The position numbers were made by a program, and so were the translations under genes. Of a DNA stretch of 64,000 nt, positions 1 to 10,770 are shown one piece after another. Source of the DNA: Phycisphaerales bacterium (GTDB lineage: Bacteria > Planctomycetota > Phycisphaerae > UBA1845 > Fen-1342); contig JADJXS010000001.1 in NCBI GenBank assembly GCA_016710275.1, positions 1,798,001 through 1,862,000 of the forward strand, in the 5' to 3' direction. The notes below the pieces were generated by a model. The model saw only the letters and a program-made list of their open reading frames with translations. It did not search any database and was not told the origin of the DNA. Position 1 is the first letter of the stretch. The number at the start of each line of letters is the position of its first letter.

Positions 1-2
1 CC

Positions 3-416
3 GAAAAGGAGATCAAGCGCTACCGCGAGGATCCGGTGATGTCGAAGCGCGTGGCCGAGCGCCGCGCTTCGGAGGACGCCGAGCGCTGGATCGACATCGG
101 GGATCGCTACCGCAAACTGGCGCTGAACGTGCTCGCCCGCCGGTATTACTCGGATGTCGTCAAGCATTATCCGGATACGGAAGTCGCCAAGCTGGCGCAG
201 GATCGGCTGAAGGGGCTGCCGGAGAAGGACGGCGCGGATCCGAACGTCGAGCCGCCCAAGCCAAAGAAAGCTGCGACGGATGAGGCGGCGAGCAAGCCGA
301 CGGATGAGAAGCCCAAGCCTGGCGACGATAAAGGCAAGCCGGGCGACAAGCCGAAGCCTGAGGAGCCGAAGCCGGAACCCAAGCCCAACGCGCCGCGGGG
401 AGCGGGCGGCGGGTGA
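3..416 (+). CDS. C-terminal fragment of a TPR-type protein (5' end outside the window)
   Basis: The reading frame is open from the first bases of the window, so the gene starts upstream and only about 137 codons are visible. The visible part contains one helical repeat with a TPR-like ending (RRYYSDVVKHYPDTEVAKLA), the pattern seen in BamD/YbgF-like outer membrane assembly and cell-division proteins. A tail of about 60 residues made mainly of Lys, Pro, Glu and Asp follows and is probably disordered. The next gene lies on the opposite strand. Family membership is inferred from one repeat only and the function cannot be fixed without the N-terminus. Confidence 0.7.
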   Translation, partial: EKEIKRYREDPVMSKRVAERRASEDAERWIDIGDRYRKLALNVLARRYYSDVVKHYPDTEVAKLAQDRLKGLPEKDGADPNVEPPKPKKAATDEAASKPTDEKPKPGDDKGKPGDKPKPEEPKPEPKPNAPRGAGGG

Positions 417-588
417 CGCTGAGGCCGCGCTGCGTCAGGCCTCATCAGTCGGAATTGCGATAGAAGTCTCAGAAAGAGAGTGCGTTCCGTCGAGCGCCGC
501 CGTTGGCTCAACAGTGTCGGTCCGCGACGATCTGCACTACCCGCAAAGCGGCGACTCCCCGAGCCCAGGCAATCCACTTCAGGTACGT

Positions 589-882
589 CTACAGCGGCCT
601 TCCGCACGCCCGGCAATATCGCGAGTCGAGCGGGTTTGACTCGTTGCACGACGAGCAGCGCCGCTCGTAGGCCGAAAAGGCGCCTCCGCCGCGGGCTTGC
701 CGCGTCGGCTCGTCATGCCCGCCGCGCGCATCACCCCTCGCATCGTCCATGTCAGCCGGTTTCGAGTGCGGAGAGTCCGCCCTGCGCCCCGACCCGCTGC
801 GGAACAGGTTCAATGCGCCCGCCACGACCAGGTAGCCGACCGCGGCGATCGCTCCGAACATCGCGATTTCGGACCAGCTCAT
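589..882 (-). CDS. Small membrane protein with C-terminal zinc ribbon
   Basis: 97 codons. One hydrophobic segment (about residues 5-26) is followed by a charged linker and a C-terminal CSSC-x11-CRAC zinc-ribbon pair. The ATG overlaps the stop codon of the preceding minus-strand gene as ATGA, which indicates translational coupling and decides the start. The neighbour also ends in a CxxC-type ribbon, so the two probably act together at the membrane. I do not recognise a named family; the zinc-binding reading rests on the four cysteines. Confidence 0.7.
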   Translation of the reverse strand: MSWSEIAMFGAIAAVGYLVVAGALNLFRSGSGRRADSPHSKPADMDDARGDARGGHDEPTRQARGGGAFSAYERRCSSCNESNPLDSRYCRACGRPL

Positions 883-2054
883 GCGTGCTCCACGCCCGCC
901 GCCTCCGCCCGCTCCGTCCATGCCAGCGGCCGAACGCCCGGACAACGTGCGCACGACTCCGCCGGCTGCACGAACTGGCTGCGGCAGCGCGGACAGTATG
1001 ACCGACAAGCCGCGTCTTCGGGAGCAGGGGGGGCCAGCAGCTCCTCCTCGCCCAGATCGGCCTGCCCCAACGCGCGCTCCGTGATTCCGCGCAGCACCTC
1101 GCGCATCCACACCGCCGTCTCGTGTGAGGCGCCCTCCTCGTCCGAGCCGTGACATGGGTACCGCAGGTCAGCCAGCACGTCGCGCGCAAAGGCCGCTCGG
1201 CGCTCCCCGGCCAGCGTCACCAGGCCCGCCGTCAGCACGGAGAATGCGGACAGCCGGTCGCGCAGCAGGTTGTCGTAGCCGCGTGCCGCGGCCAGCGGCG
1301 TCGCCGCGGCGACAAACGTCCGCTTGAAGCGCTCCAGCGACTCCCGTCGCCAGAGTCGTCGATGGGCCAGGTTGAACTCGATGACCGAATAGCCCCACAG
1401 CAGCAACAGCGTCCCCAGCAGCGCCGGCCAGGTTGCCGACAATCCGCCGCGCCATGCCAGCGCCGGGCCGATCACCACAAAGAACAGGATCAGTGCAAGA
1501 CATGCCATTCGCAGGTAGCGACCGCGCCGCATGCCGATGCTGAGCACGCGCTTTGCCCGCGAGGCGTCATGCCCGCGCCGCAGCATCGCCCGAATCGCTC
1601 CATCGCGCGCAGCCGGCGCTGCCAGGCGCAGTGATTCCAGCCGTCGCGCCAGCGTCCGAGCCGCGTGCGGCCCGACGCAGCGAACGGACCAGCCCGGCGA
1701 AATGAACACGGTTGAGAGTTGAGACTCGATGCGCGGGAGTTCTTCCCAGCGGCTGAATCGCGGCGCATCGCCGACGGATTCCTCGCATCCGATGTGCTGC
1801 GCGCGCCGGGAGGAAATCCCCTCCGGCGAGACGGAGACCGGCCACACCTGCACCGCCAGCCCCGGCGAAAAGGGAAGCGGCGCGACCGGAGCCAGTCCCG
1901 AGTTGGGCGTTCCGGGAAGCCCCTGCACGCGCAGTGCGCGGTATCCGCCGATTCCCGGCGACCAGATCCAGAAGCTGTCGCGCGGCAGCGCCGCCAGGCA
2001 CTCCAGCGCGTACAGAATCCAGATCGCGAAAATCAGTTGATCAATGGGGCTCAA
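879..2054 (-). CDS. Membrane protein with C-terminal zinc-ribbon-like cysteines
   Basis: 391 residues. There is a hydrophobic N-terminus, two adjacent transmembrane segments near the middle (about residues 184-225), and a cytosolic-looking C-terminal region ending with CPRC...CARC, a probable zinc ribbon. No catalytic motif is recognised. The start used is a TTG with no clear ribosome binding site, so the true start may differ slightly. The gene follows the DUF2167 gene by about 12 bases and is coupled to the small zinc-ribbon gene downstream. The three probably form one transcription unit. Confidence 0.65.
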   Translation of the reverse strand: MSPIDQLIFAIWILYALECLAALPRDSFWIWSPGIGGYRALRVQGLPGTPNSGLAPVAPLPFSPGLAVQVWPVSVSPEGISSRRAQHIGCEESVGDAPRFSRWEELPRIESQLSTVFISPGWSVRCVGPHAARTLARRLESLRLAAPAARDGAIRAMLRRGHDASRAKRVLSIGMRRGRYLRMACLALILFFVVIGPALAWRGGLSATWPALLGTLLLLWGYSVIEFNLAHRRLWRRESLERFKRTFVAAATPLAAARGYDNLLRDRLSAFSVLTAGLVTLAGERRAAFARDVLADLRYPCHGSDEEGASHETAVWMREVLRGITERALGQADLGEEELLAPPAPEDAACRSYCPRCRSQFVQPAESCARCPGVRPLAWTERAEAAGVEHA

Positions 2055-2066
2055 TCGTCGTTCGGA

Positions 2067-2927
2067 TCAGGACCGCCGGCCCATGACCACCTTCCCGATG
2101 ATCGCTCCCACACCGATGATGCCCGCCACGACCAGCTTCCACGCCTTGCCGATGGACTTGAGAAGCACGGCGAACAGGCCGGTCTTCACCGCCACGGCCG
2201 CCGCTCCGCCCGTCACCAGCGCCGCCAGCCCCACCGCCGCGACCTTGTCGCCCGGCTTCCACTCGGCGTACTTCTGCCCGCTCGTGAACGTGAAACCCTT
2301 CATCATGTCTTCGTACTTCGGCAGCACCTTCTCAAGATCCTCGGGATCACACACCAGCGTGACCCGCGCGACGCCCTTGCGTCCCAGGCGGCGGGCGAAG
2401 TAGTTGACCACCTCGCCGCCATCAGTCTGAAAGCGCGTGGCCCACACAAGGCTGTTGTTTTTCGCGTCATACGTCGGCGGCATCGCCCAACCGAGCAGCC
2501 GCATTTCCCCAAGGCCCGCCTCACGGCGAGCCCGATTGCCGGCCTCGCTGCCGCGCTTCAACTCCTCCATCATCTTCCGCTCATCGAGGTCTTTCGCGCC
2601 GTCGTCCTTCACATAGCCGATGTCGTCCCACTCGAACACGACAAACCAGTCCAGGTCCAACGGGCCAACCAGACCCATCTCGCTGTCGTCCGTCAGGTTG
2701 CCGAACTCCTGCAGCGCCTTGCGCGCGGCTCGATCCGGGACGAACATCATCCCCTTCTTGACCTTCAACTCGCAAATGTCCGACATCGTGCCGGTGCACG
2801 GACCCTTCTGCCAGGGGAGTGATGCTATCTCAGGCGGCAGATTCTGCTGCGCCAGCGCAGCGGAACTCATGCCCAGCACCGCAATCGCCGCGATTCCGCC
2901 CATCGTTGCGCGAGTCAGAAAGCACAT
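2067..2927 (-). CDS. DUF2167 family membrane-anchored protein
   Basis: 286 residues with a signal peptide (about residues 1-26, ending SSAALAQ). Diagnostic DUF2167 blocks follow: WQKGPCTG near the N-terminus, FGNLTDDSEMGLV, WFVVFEWDDIGYVKDDGAKD, LLGWAMPPTYDAKNNSLVWA, RRLGRKGVARVTLV and GDKVAAVGLAALVTGGAAAV. Two hydrophobic segments at the C-terminus anchor it in the membrane. The family has no firmly established biochemical role. The ATG at 2927 is chosen because it immediately precedes a signal peptide and has GGAG upstream; a longer frame exists but its N-terminus is not hydrophobic. The family assignment is secure. Confidence 0.88.
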   Translation of the reverse strand: MCFLTRATMGGIAAIAVLGMSSAALAQQNLPPEIASLPWQKGPCTGTMSDICELKVKKGMMFVPDRAARKALQEFGNLTDDSEMGLVGPLDLDWFVVFEWDDIGYVKDDGAKDLDERKMMEELKRGSEAGNRARREAGLGEMRLLGWAMPPTYDAKNNSLVWATRFQTDGGEVVNYFARRLGRKGVARVTLVCDPEDLEKVLPKYEDMMKGFTFTSGQKYAEWKPGDKVAAVGLAALVTGGAAAVAVKTGLFAVLLKSIGKAWKLVVAGIIGVGAIIGKVVMGRRS

Positions 2928-3073
2928 GATTGCCGCTCCCACCAGAATTGTCCGGCACGGCGACAGCCGCCGCGCCTCTGTTCCGCCCTGACGACCGGCC
3001 CGGCGAACCCGCCGACCCGGTTCAGCAAGGCTACCGTCCGGCTCCCTCACAAACAACAGGCATTCACCCGTAA

Positions 3074-4531
3074 TTACCGCAAGTTCGCATTCAGCCCGCG
3101 CCCGCGCAGCAGCGAAACCGCGTCCCGCAGTCCGATCGAATAGCTCACCCCCTCCGCATCCGCCTTGGATGGCCCCCAGGTGTTGATCCCGATGATTTCG
3201 CCCCGGTCCCCGAACAGCGGCCCGCCCGAATTGCCCGAGTTGATCGGGGCGCTGCTCTGAATCGAAACCCCGCCATGCTGGTCATCCCGCTTGATGTTCG
3301 ACAATACGCCCGACGCCACGTCCGGCGCACCCGCCCGCGCATCGGCCGACCGCTTCAACGGCAGGTCCCCGACCGCCGGATACCCCAGAATGTGTACGGC
3401 CCGCCCACCCATCGCCGCTCCGTCGGCCTCGGTCAGCACGCGCAGCGGGGCAGGCATCGGCAGGCGCTTGGGCGTCTGAAATCGGAACAGCACCACGTCC
3501 CGGGCCGGCAGTTGATCCAGCACTTCCACGCGCACAAACTCGCCATCTGCCACAATCTGCCGCCAATCAGCGTCTTCTGTGTCAAATTCACACATTTGAG
3601 CAACCGCCGCGAGATATTCCCGGCTGGAGTCCTCTATCTCCCCCAGCTTCCGCGGATCTCCCGCCGCAGCGGCCCGCTGCCGCTCAAACTCCGACAGCTT
3701 CCCGGCAAACCTCGGCCAATCCAGCGGCCAACGCTCCAGAATCCGCAGTGCGAGCTGCCGCGTGCGAATGGCGGATTCGCCCAATTCCGGCCGAACCGGC
3801 TTGCCGAAGACATGGTGATTCGTCAGCGCGTAGGTCCACTCTCCCTCCACAGCCGCCGCGAACGCACTGCCGCTTTCGACCCAGTATCGCGCGAACTCCT
3901 CCTGCCCCACGTCCGGGTGGGTGCAGCGAAAGCGCACGGTCGCCGCGGCGCGGAACACGCTGCCGGCGAACTTTTCGCGAATCTCGGCGGCGCTGACAAT
4001 CTCGGTGCCGCTCGAACCGCGCAGCCAGATCAACCCCGCTGCGCCCAGAACTGCCACTCCGGCGATCGCCGCCGGCACCCAGCGCATCGCCCGTCGCGAC
4101 TCACGCCGCACCGATTCGCGCAACTCCGCGGAATTGAACTCCGCCCGGCGCAGCGGCGTCAGCGTTCCGGCATCATTGGCATCGAAGCGGGTCGTGGCCT
4201 GCACGGCCGAATCGAGGATGGAAACGCGGAATTCCGGCCCGTTCGCCCCGAGGCGATACAGCACGCCGTCGCGCACGTCGCTCTCGCCGGGCAGAGCGAC
4301 TCCCTCGGAGTACACCCCGCGCTCATGCAGCGACTCGATCCGCCAGCGCTCGCCGCTCCAGAAGAGCCGGGCATGCCGGCGTCCGGCCATCGCGTCCTCG
4401 GTGGGGTGCAATCGGACGTCGGAGTCCGGGTCGCGCCCGATCAGAACCTGGTCCCGGTCGCGGAACTCCTTCATCAGCCCGGCCATTCCGCCGGACAGAA
4501 TCTTGATCGTGATGGCAGGGATGGCCGACAT
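3074..4531 (-). CDS. FHA domain - transmembrane - trypsin-like serine protease
   Basis: 485 residues in three parts. Residues about 5-105 form an FHA domain, with the phosphothreonine-binding signature IGRDPDSDV (31-39) and the following RRHARL. Residues 151-170 form one membrane span. Residues about 180-480 form a chymotrypsin/HtrA-fold protease with His240 in TNHHV, Asp345 in RDVVLF and Ser435 in GNSGGPL. A 60-residue helical insert lies between His and Asp. No PDZ domain is seen. The architecture suggests a cytoplasmic phosphopeptide sensor linked to a protease across the membrane, often paired with Ser/Thr kinases in planctomycetes; no kinase gene is in this window. A STAS-domain gene lies just upstream on the same strand. 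Confidence 0.88.
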   Translation of the reverse strand: MSAIPAITIKILSGGMAGLMKEFRDRDQVLIGRDPDSDVRLHPTEDAMAGRRHARLFWSGERWRIESLHERGVYSEGVALPGESDVRDGVLYRLGANGPEFRVSILDSAVQATTRFDANDAGTLTPLRRAEFNSAELRESVRRESRRAMRWVPAAIAGVAVLGAAGLIWLRGSSGTEIVSAAEIREKFAGSVFRAAATVRFRCTHPDVGQEEFARYWVESGSAFAAAVEGEWTYALTNHHVFGKPVRPELGESAIRTRQLALRILERWPLDWPRFAGKLSEFERQRAAAAGDPRKLGEIEDSSREYLAAVAQMCEFDTEDADWRQIVADGEFVRVEVLDQLPARDVVLFRFQTPKRLPMPAPLRVLTEADGAAMGGRAVHILGYPAVGDLPLKRSADARAGAPDVASGVLSNIKRDDQHGGVSIQSSAPINSGNSGGPLFGDRGEIIGINTWGPSKADAEGVSYSIGLRDAVSLLRGRGLNANLR

Positions 4532-4682
4532 GCAATACTCAGGGTCAGGGCGGGCGTCGCGGATTCGCTCCCCGCGTCGCGCGCGCCAGCGACAACGCCG
4601 CCCATTACAACTGGTGGGAGACGGCTCGCACCGGGGGTCCGCAAATGATCAGGACGCGGAGCGGGGGAACGCCGGCTGCTGG

Positions 4683-5015
4683 TCAAACCTGAAGCGAAGC
4701 CAGCCCGGTCGGAACGTCGTCGTGATACTCGAAGATCTTGTCCAGCCCCGTCACGAGAAACACGCCCCAGACGTGCGGTGTGACGCCGCAGAGCGCCAGC
4801 TTGCGCTGATTGGCGCCGACCACCAGCCGGCGCAGCCGCAGCAGCCGCGCAATGTTCGATGAATTGAGATAACTGACGTTGGAGAAATCAAGCAGGACGC
4901 ACAGGCGCGGGTTGGCCGTGCACTGCTCCAGCAGCGCCCCGAGATCTTCGGTGTACTCCGGATCGTCGGTCAGTTTCCCGATCAGCACCGAGTCGGACCA
5001 CGCTTCGACGGGCAT
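4683..5015 (-). CDS. STAS-domain protein (anti-sigma factor antagonist type)
   Basis: 110 residues, the usual length of a stand-alone STAS protein. The central CVLLDFSNVSYLNSSNIA carries the conserved strand-loop-helix and the Ser-Ser pair at the site where SpoIIAA-like proteins are phosphorylated. It ends with the typical FEYHDDVPTGLASL. The start at 5015 has GAGGAA eight bases upstream. It probably switches partners with an anti-sigma factor or a serine phosphatase that is not in this window. It lies 150 bases upstream of the FHA-protease gene, possibly in the same unit. The family is clear; the partner is unknown. Confidence 0.85.
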   Translation of the reverse strand: MPVEAWSDSVLIGKLTDDPEYTEDLGALLEQCTANPRLCVLLDFSNVSYLNSSNIARLLRLRRLVVGANQRKLALCGVTPHVWGVFLVTGLDKIFEYHDDVPTGLASLQV

Positions 5016-5261
5016 TTCCGGAATTCCTCGCCGGCTGTGCCGCAGGCCTTCGGCGCCGCCCGGCAATCCATGCCGGGGGTCCGTCAGGCCCGCTCCGCGC
5101 CGTCCCCGAACGGTACTCCGCTCGCATTGCGCCGTCAAATCCGCCGCCACAGCCCCCCGACGCCCCGTGGGCATTCCCGCCCGGGTCTTTTGAAACGCCG
5201 GTGCGGTTCTCGTATCGTACGCACGCCCGTTGTTTCGCCGTTGTTTTCCCAGGAGCGCTGC

Positions 5262-6461
5262 ATGCAGTCCCGTGTTCGCCCCATGACGCCCGACGATCTG
5301 GTCAAACTCCGCTCGGTCGGCCGACCCGCCGTTTCCCCGGACGGGCGGCGCGTGGTCTTCGAGTTGAAGCGGGCGGACGCCGCGGCCAATCGCAACTTCA
5401 CCCAGTTGATGATCGTCAATGCGGATGGAAGCGGCCTTCGCTCGCTCACCGCCGGCAAGTTCAATTACACGCGCCCCGCGTGGTCGCCCGACGGCCGCTC
5501 GCTGGCGTTCATCTCCGACCGCGAAAAGGGCCAGTGCCTCTTCGTCATGCGGATGGACGGCGGCGAAGCGCTGCGCATGACCGAGCCGGACGGCGTCGTC
5601 CACGACTTCGCGTGGTCGCCCGACTCGCGCCGCCTCGCCTACACCTGGCAGCCCATGACCGAGCGGGAGAAGCTGGAGCGCGACGGGAAAAGTGATGAGG
5701 TCGCCCGTCGGCCGCAATTCAAGCACATCACGCGCCTGTTTCACAAGCTCGACGGCGCCGGCTGGTGGAATGGCCTTTATACGCATGTGTGGGTCTGCAA
5801 CGCGGACGGCTCATCGCGCCGACAACTCACCCGCGGCGATCACGACCACAGCGAGCCGCGCTGGTCACCGGACGGCGCCCTGATCTCGTTCCTCAGTAAC
5901 CGCACCCCCAACGCCGATCTCAACAGCGAGCATCTTGATGTATACGTCGTGCGCCCCGGCGGCGGCGGGTTGAAGCAGGTGAAAACGGTGAATGGCTCCT
6001 GCCGCGGGCACGCCTGGTCTCCGGATGGCCGCTGGATCGCCTATGTCGGCACCTGTTTTCCGCGCGGCAAGGGCTGGCAGCACCTGGAGCGCATCTGGCT
6101 GCTCCCGGCGCGCGGCGGAAAGCCGAAGGAGCTGACCCGCGAGATCGACAATCTCTGCCGCCACATGACCCTCGGCGACGTGGTCGGCTCTGGGTTCGAG
6201 GTCTGCCCGGTCATCTGGAGCGGCGATTCGCAGCGCGTCTTCTTCCTGGTCAGCGAGGCCGGCGCGACGCGGCTGTACAGCCGCAGCGTCTCGAAGCGCG
6301 ATCTGCGCTGCGAGGCCGGCGGCAATGTGAACATCTGCTTTGCGCAGCGCACCGCGGGCGACGGCCCGATCGCGATCACGATGGGCACGATCACCAACCC
6401 CGGCGACATCCACGTCGTCGAGCCTGCCACGTCGGCCGGGCCGCGGCAGCCACGCAGGTGA
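5262..6461 (+). CDS. S9 prolyl oligopeptidase family, N-terminal propeller part (frameshifted gene)
   Basis: 399 residues that form the beta-propeller half of an S9 serine peptidase. WD40/TolB-like blades repeat with WSPDGR, WSPDSRRLAY, WSPDGALISF and WSPDGRWIAY. The start at 5262 has AGGAG seven bases upstream. The frame stops at 6459-6461, exactly where the catalytic half begins in another frame (6458-7297). Adding one G to the GGG at 6438-6440 joins the two into a single protein of about 678 residues, the normal S9 length. The gene is therefore either inactivated or carries a sequence error. An unusual two-gene organisation by GTGA coupling is less likely because the last residues do not match the family. 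Confidence 0.8.
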   Translation: MQSRVRPMTPDDLVKLRSVGRPAVSPDGRRVVFELKRADAAANRNFTQLMIVNADGSGLRSLTAGKFNYTRPAWSPDGRSLAFISDREKGQCLFVMRMDGGEALRMTEPDGVVHDFAWSPDSRRLAYTWQPMTEREKLERDGKSDEVARRPQFKHITRLFHKLDGAGWWNGLYTHVWVCNADGSSRRQLTRGDHDHSEPRWSPDGALISFLSNRTPNADLNSEHLDVYVVRPGGGGLKQVKTVNGSCRGHAWSPDGRWIAYVGTCFPRGKGWQHLERIWLLPARGGKPKELTREIDNLCRHMTLGDVVGSGFEVCPVIWSGDSQRVFFLVSEAGATRLYSRSVSKRDLRCEAGGNVNICFAQRTAGDGPIAITMGTITNPGDIHVVEPATSAGPRQPRR

Positions 6462-7297
6462 ATGACAACGCGTTGCGCGGCGTGTTCGTGCAGGAGCCGC
6501 GTGAAGTGCGGGTGCGATCGGGCGATGCGCAGGTGCAGGCCTGGATCATGACGCCGCCGAATTTCGACCCCAAGCGCAAGTACCCGGCGATCCTGCAGAT
6601 TCACGGCGGCCCGCACGCCCAGTACGGCTACTCCTTTTTTCACGAGTTTCAGTGGCTGGCCGGACAGGGCTATGTCGTCTGCTTTTCCAATCCGCGCGGC
6701 AGCTCCGGCTTCGGCCTGCGCTACATGAACTGCATCCACGCCGACTGGGGGAACATCGACTATCGCGACGTGATGCGCGTCGCCGACTGGCTCTTCGATC
6801 GCCCCTTCGTCGATCGCGCCCGCGTCGGGGTGACCGGCGGCTCGTATGGCGGGTACATGACCAACTGGCTGGTCACGCACACGCAGCGCTTTGCCGCCGC
6901 CGTCACGCAGCGCTGCGTTTCGAACCTGGAGTCCATGTTCGGCACATCCGATTACGGCTACGACCTGGGTTCGGAGTTCGGCGGCCTGCCGTGGGAGAAT
7001 CGCGAAGGCTACCGCCGGCAAAGCCCGCTGACGTTCGTCGCCAACTGCCGCACGCCACTCCTGATCGAGCACCAGGAACAGGATCACCGCTGCCCGCCGG
7101 AGCAGGGCGAGCAGATGTTCGCGTCGCTCAAGGTGCTGGGTCGCGAGGTGGAGATGATCCGCTTCGAGGGGGAATCGCACGGCATGGTGCGCGGCGGCCG
7201 GCCGCAGAATCGGCTGGAGCGCCTGCGTCGGCTCGAGGCGTGGTTCGCAAGGTACATGCCGCAGCGCGCCGCGGTGCGTCGTCGGGCGGTCCGCTGA
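6458..7297 (+). CDS. S9 prolyl oligopeptidase family, catalytic part (frameshifted gene)
   Basis: 279 residues holding the alpha/beta-hydrolase domain of an S9 peptidase. Visible are the oxyanion/substrate strand ILQIHGGPHAQYG, the nucleophile elbow TGGSYGGYMTNW (Ser), the Asp in EQDHRCPPEQG and the His in EGESHGM. The catalytic triad is intact. In-frame codons upstream of the GTG still read as family-like sequence (AATQVNDNALRGVFVQEP), which supports a single-base loss rather than a separate gene. If expressed from the GTG it would lack the propeller that gates substrate entry. The GroES-like gene follows 19 bases downstream. Confidence 0.8.
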   Translation: MNDNALRGVFVQEPREVRVRSGDAQVQAWIMTPPNFDPKRKYPAILQIHGGPHAQYGYSFFHEFQWLAGQGYVVCFSNPRGSSGFGLRYMNCIHADWGNIDYRDVMRVADWLFDRPFVDRARVGVTGGSYGGYMTNWLVTHTQRFAAAVTQRCVSNLESMFGTSDYGYDLGSEFGGLPWENREGYRRQSPLTFVANCRTPLLIEHQEQDHRCPPEQGEQMFASLKVLGREVEMIRFEGESHGMVRGGRPQNRLERLRRLEAWFARYMPQRAAVRRRAVR

Positions 7298-7316
7298 CGC
7301 GAATGGAGAGCGGAAA

Positions 7317-7646
7317 ATGAGCGCAACACCTCCGCGGCCGGCCCGCCTGGCCGAGACGGTTGAACCGATCGGCAAACGCGTCCTGATCCGCAAGGATGAG
7401 GATAAGAAGAAGACCAAGGGCGGCATCGAGCTGCCCAACAACATCGAGATTCCGACGATCACGGGGCGGATCGTGGCCGTCTCCGCGCAGGTGGAGCGCG
7501 ACGCCGACTACCCGATCCGGCAGTATGACCGCGTGCTGTTCAATCCCAAGCAGGCGATTCCGGTTGATTTCGAGGGGGATAACCGGCTCTTCGTCGTCCC
7601 GGTGGAGGACATCGTTGCGGTGTTTCGGAAGGCGGAGAGGGAATAA
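7317..7646 (+). CDS. GroES-like co-chaperonin family protein
   Basis: 109 residues with the Cpn10 core: PIGKRVLIRKDEDKKKTKGG is the first strand and start of the mobile loop, followed by IELPNNIEIPTITGRIVAV, and a C-terminal strand ending DIVAVF. The mobile-loop region differs from canonical GroES and the gene is not next to groL, so it is better read as a GroES-fold paralogue than as the main co-chaperonin. It may be co-transcribed with the peptidase gene upstream. An 8-base inverted repeat (7652-7659 with 7678-7685) lies just downstream but has no T-run. Confidence 0.75.
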   Translation: MSATPPRPARLAETVEPIGKRVLIRKDEDKKKTKGGIELPNNIEIPTITGRIVAVSAQVERDADYPIRQYDRVLFNPKQAIPVDFEGDNRLFVVPVEDIVAVFRKAERE

Positions 7647-7780
7647 GCGCGGAAATAGTGCGGCATGTCGAAGCGCTACTATTTCGTGTGCGGCCTTTTC
7701 GCGTGCCGCTGCTTTGTGAGCAGCGCATTCCCCCATGCAGCACCGCCGCACCTCTGAATTCGCTCCAGCCTGCCGCTCCG

Positions 7781-8923
7781 CTACCCCGCCAGATGACACG
7801 CCACCTGCGCTCCGCCGATCGTTCGCAACAGGGGCCTCTCGATGCGGCAGCGTGATTCCGCAATCGGGCAGCGCGGATGGAACGCGCAGCCGGGTGGCGG
7901 ATTCAGCGGGCTGGGCGGATCGCCGGTCAAGAGCGGCAGGGCGGTCGGCGAGCCGGATGCGCTCGTCGTGCGTGATGGAGTCGCCGCGCCGGATGCGATT
8001 GTCGCGCGCCCCGCATTCGGCCCACTTGCCATGTCGGGCCTGTCCGCCGCATCCGCGCCACCCGCGCGAATTCGCGGCGCCGCCGCCAGCAGCGCCCGTG
8101 TATAGGGGTGCCGCGGCGTCGCGAACAGTTCCGCCGCCGGCGCGACCTCCACGAAGCGCCCCAGGTACATCACCGTCACGTCGTCGCACAGCCGCCGAAC
8201 CACACCGAGGTTGTGCGCGATGAACAGGTAGGCCAGTCCCAGCTCGCGCTGCAATTCCGAGAGCAGGTTCAGAATCTGCGACTGGATCGACACGTCCAGC
8301 GCCGACACCGGCTCATCGCAGACCACCAGTTCCGGTCCCAGCGCCAGCGCCCGCGCGATGCCGATCCGTTGCCGCTGCCCCCCGGAAAATTCGTGCGGGT
8401 AGCGCCCGAATGCCTCCGCCCCCAGCCCGACGCGCTGCAGCAGCGCCGCCGCCCGCGCGCGTCGCTCGCGGCCGCTGCCTCCGATGCCGTGCACGCGCAG
8501 CGGCTCGGTCAGTGCGTCGCCGATGGTCAGGCGCGGGTTCAGGCTGCCCAGCGGATCCTGAAACACCATCTGCATCCGGCGGCGCAGCGGCCGCAGGGCG
8601 CGCGTGCCGAGCGTGGTGATGTCTGCGCCGTCGTAGCGGATTGTGCCGCCGGTTGTCGGAATCAGGCGCAGAACGGCGCGGCTGAGCGTGGATTTGCCGC
8701 AGCCGCTCTCCCCGACCAGCCCGAGCGTGCGCCCCCGCGCCAGGGAAAAGGAAACGCCGTCCACCGCCGCCAGCACGCGCAGCCGTCGATCGGCGGGTGG
8801 CGCCGAACCGGCCGCCGCGGCGCTCGCGCTGCGCACCGGGAAGTGCACGCAGAGGTTCGAAACCTCCAGCAGGGGGGCGGAGTCGCGCAGGTCCGTCGGA
8901 CGGGCTGGTTCAACCGCTGTCAC
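7781..8923 (-). CDS. Oligopeptide/dipeptide ABC transporter ATP-binding protein (OppF/DppF type)
   Basis: 380 residues from the GTG at 8923. An in-frame TTG at 9001 overlaps the stop of spoVR and would add 26 residues; no strong ribosome binding site decides between them. It shows Walker A (GLVGESGCGKSTLSRA), the Q-loop MVFQDPLGSLNPR, the ABC signature FSGGQRQRIGIARAL, Walker B LVVCDEPVSALDVS and the switch His in FIAHNL. The C-terminal oligopeptide-binding extension is present (PPGCAFHPRCPIAESRC), but a low-complexity Ala/Ser/Gly/Thr stretch of about 50 residues is inserted before it. No permease or substrate-binding gene is adjacent, so it is an orphan here and its substrate is unknown. Confidence 0.85.
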   Translation of the reverse strand: MTAVEPARPTDLRDSAPLLEVSNLCVHFPVRSASAAAAGSAPPADRRLRVLAAVDGVSFSLARGRTLGLVGESGCGKSTLSRAVLRLIPTTGGTIRYDGADITTLGTRALRPLRRRMQMVFQDPLGSLNPRLTIGDALTEPLRVHGIGGSGRERRARAAALLQRVGLGAEAFGRYPHEFSGGQRQRIGIARALALGPELVVCDEPVSALDVSIQSQILNLLSELQRELGLAYLFIAHNLGVVRRLCDDVTVMYLGRFVEVAPAAELFATPRHPYTRALLAAAPRIRAGGADAADRPDMASGPNAGRATIASGAATPSRTTSASGSPTALPLLTGDPPSPLNPPPGCAFHPRCPIAESRCRIERPLLRTIGGAQVACHLAG

Positions 8924-8997
8924 AACGGCGGATTCTAGCGGCGCCGGAAGCGGGCCGCGCACGGCACGGCGACGATTGCCTGGCAAAGCGCGGTCGC

Positions 8998-10545
<1,548 letters not shown>

Positions 10546-10770
10546 CTCCCTTCATCGCGGCCGTCCGCTCCACATGACTGCGGAAAGCGGGCAGCGCTGC
10601 GCGTCGGGAGATTCTATCGGCGCGATTCGACCCGTCCGGCACCACGGCTCCGCATCGCCGCCGCCGCCGACCGCGCTTCGGCCCGACGCGCAAACGGGAC
10701 GATTCGCTCCAGTCCGGCCCGGGGCGCAATCTCCGCGCGGCGCTACCGGCCGAGACCGTACGTCCGATCC

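Noticed and set aside
7652..7685. Terminator after the GroES-like gene
   Set aside because: The 8-bp arms (GAAATAGT/ACTATTTC) are AT-rich with an 18-base loop and no T-run, so a terminator is not supported.
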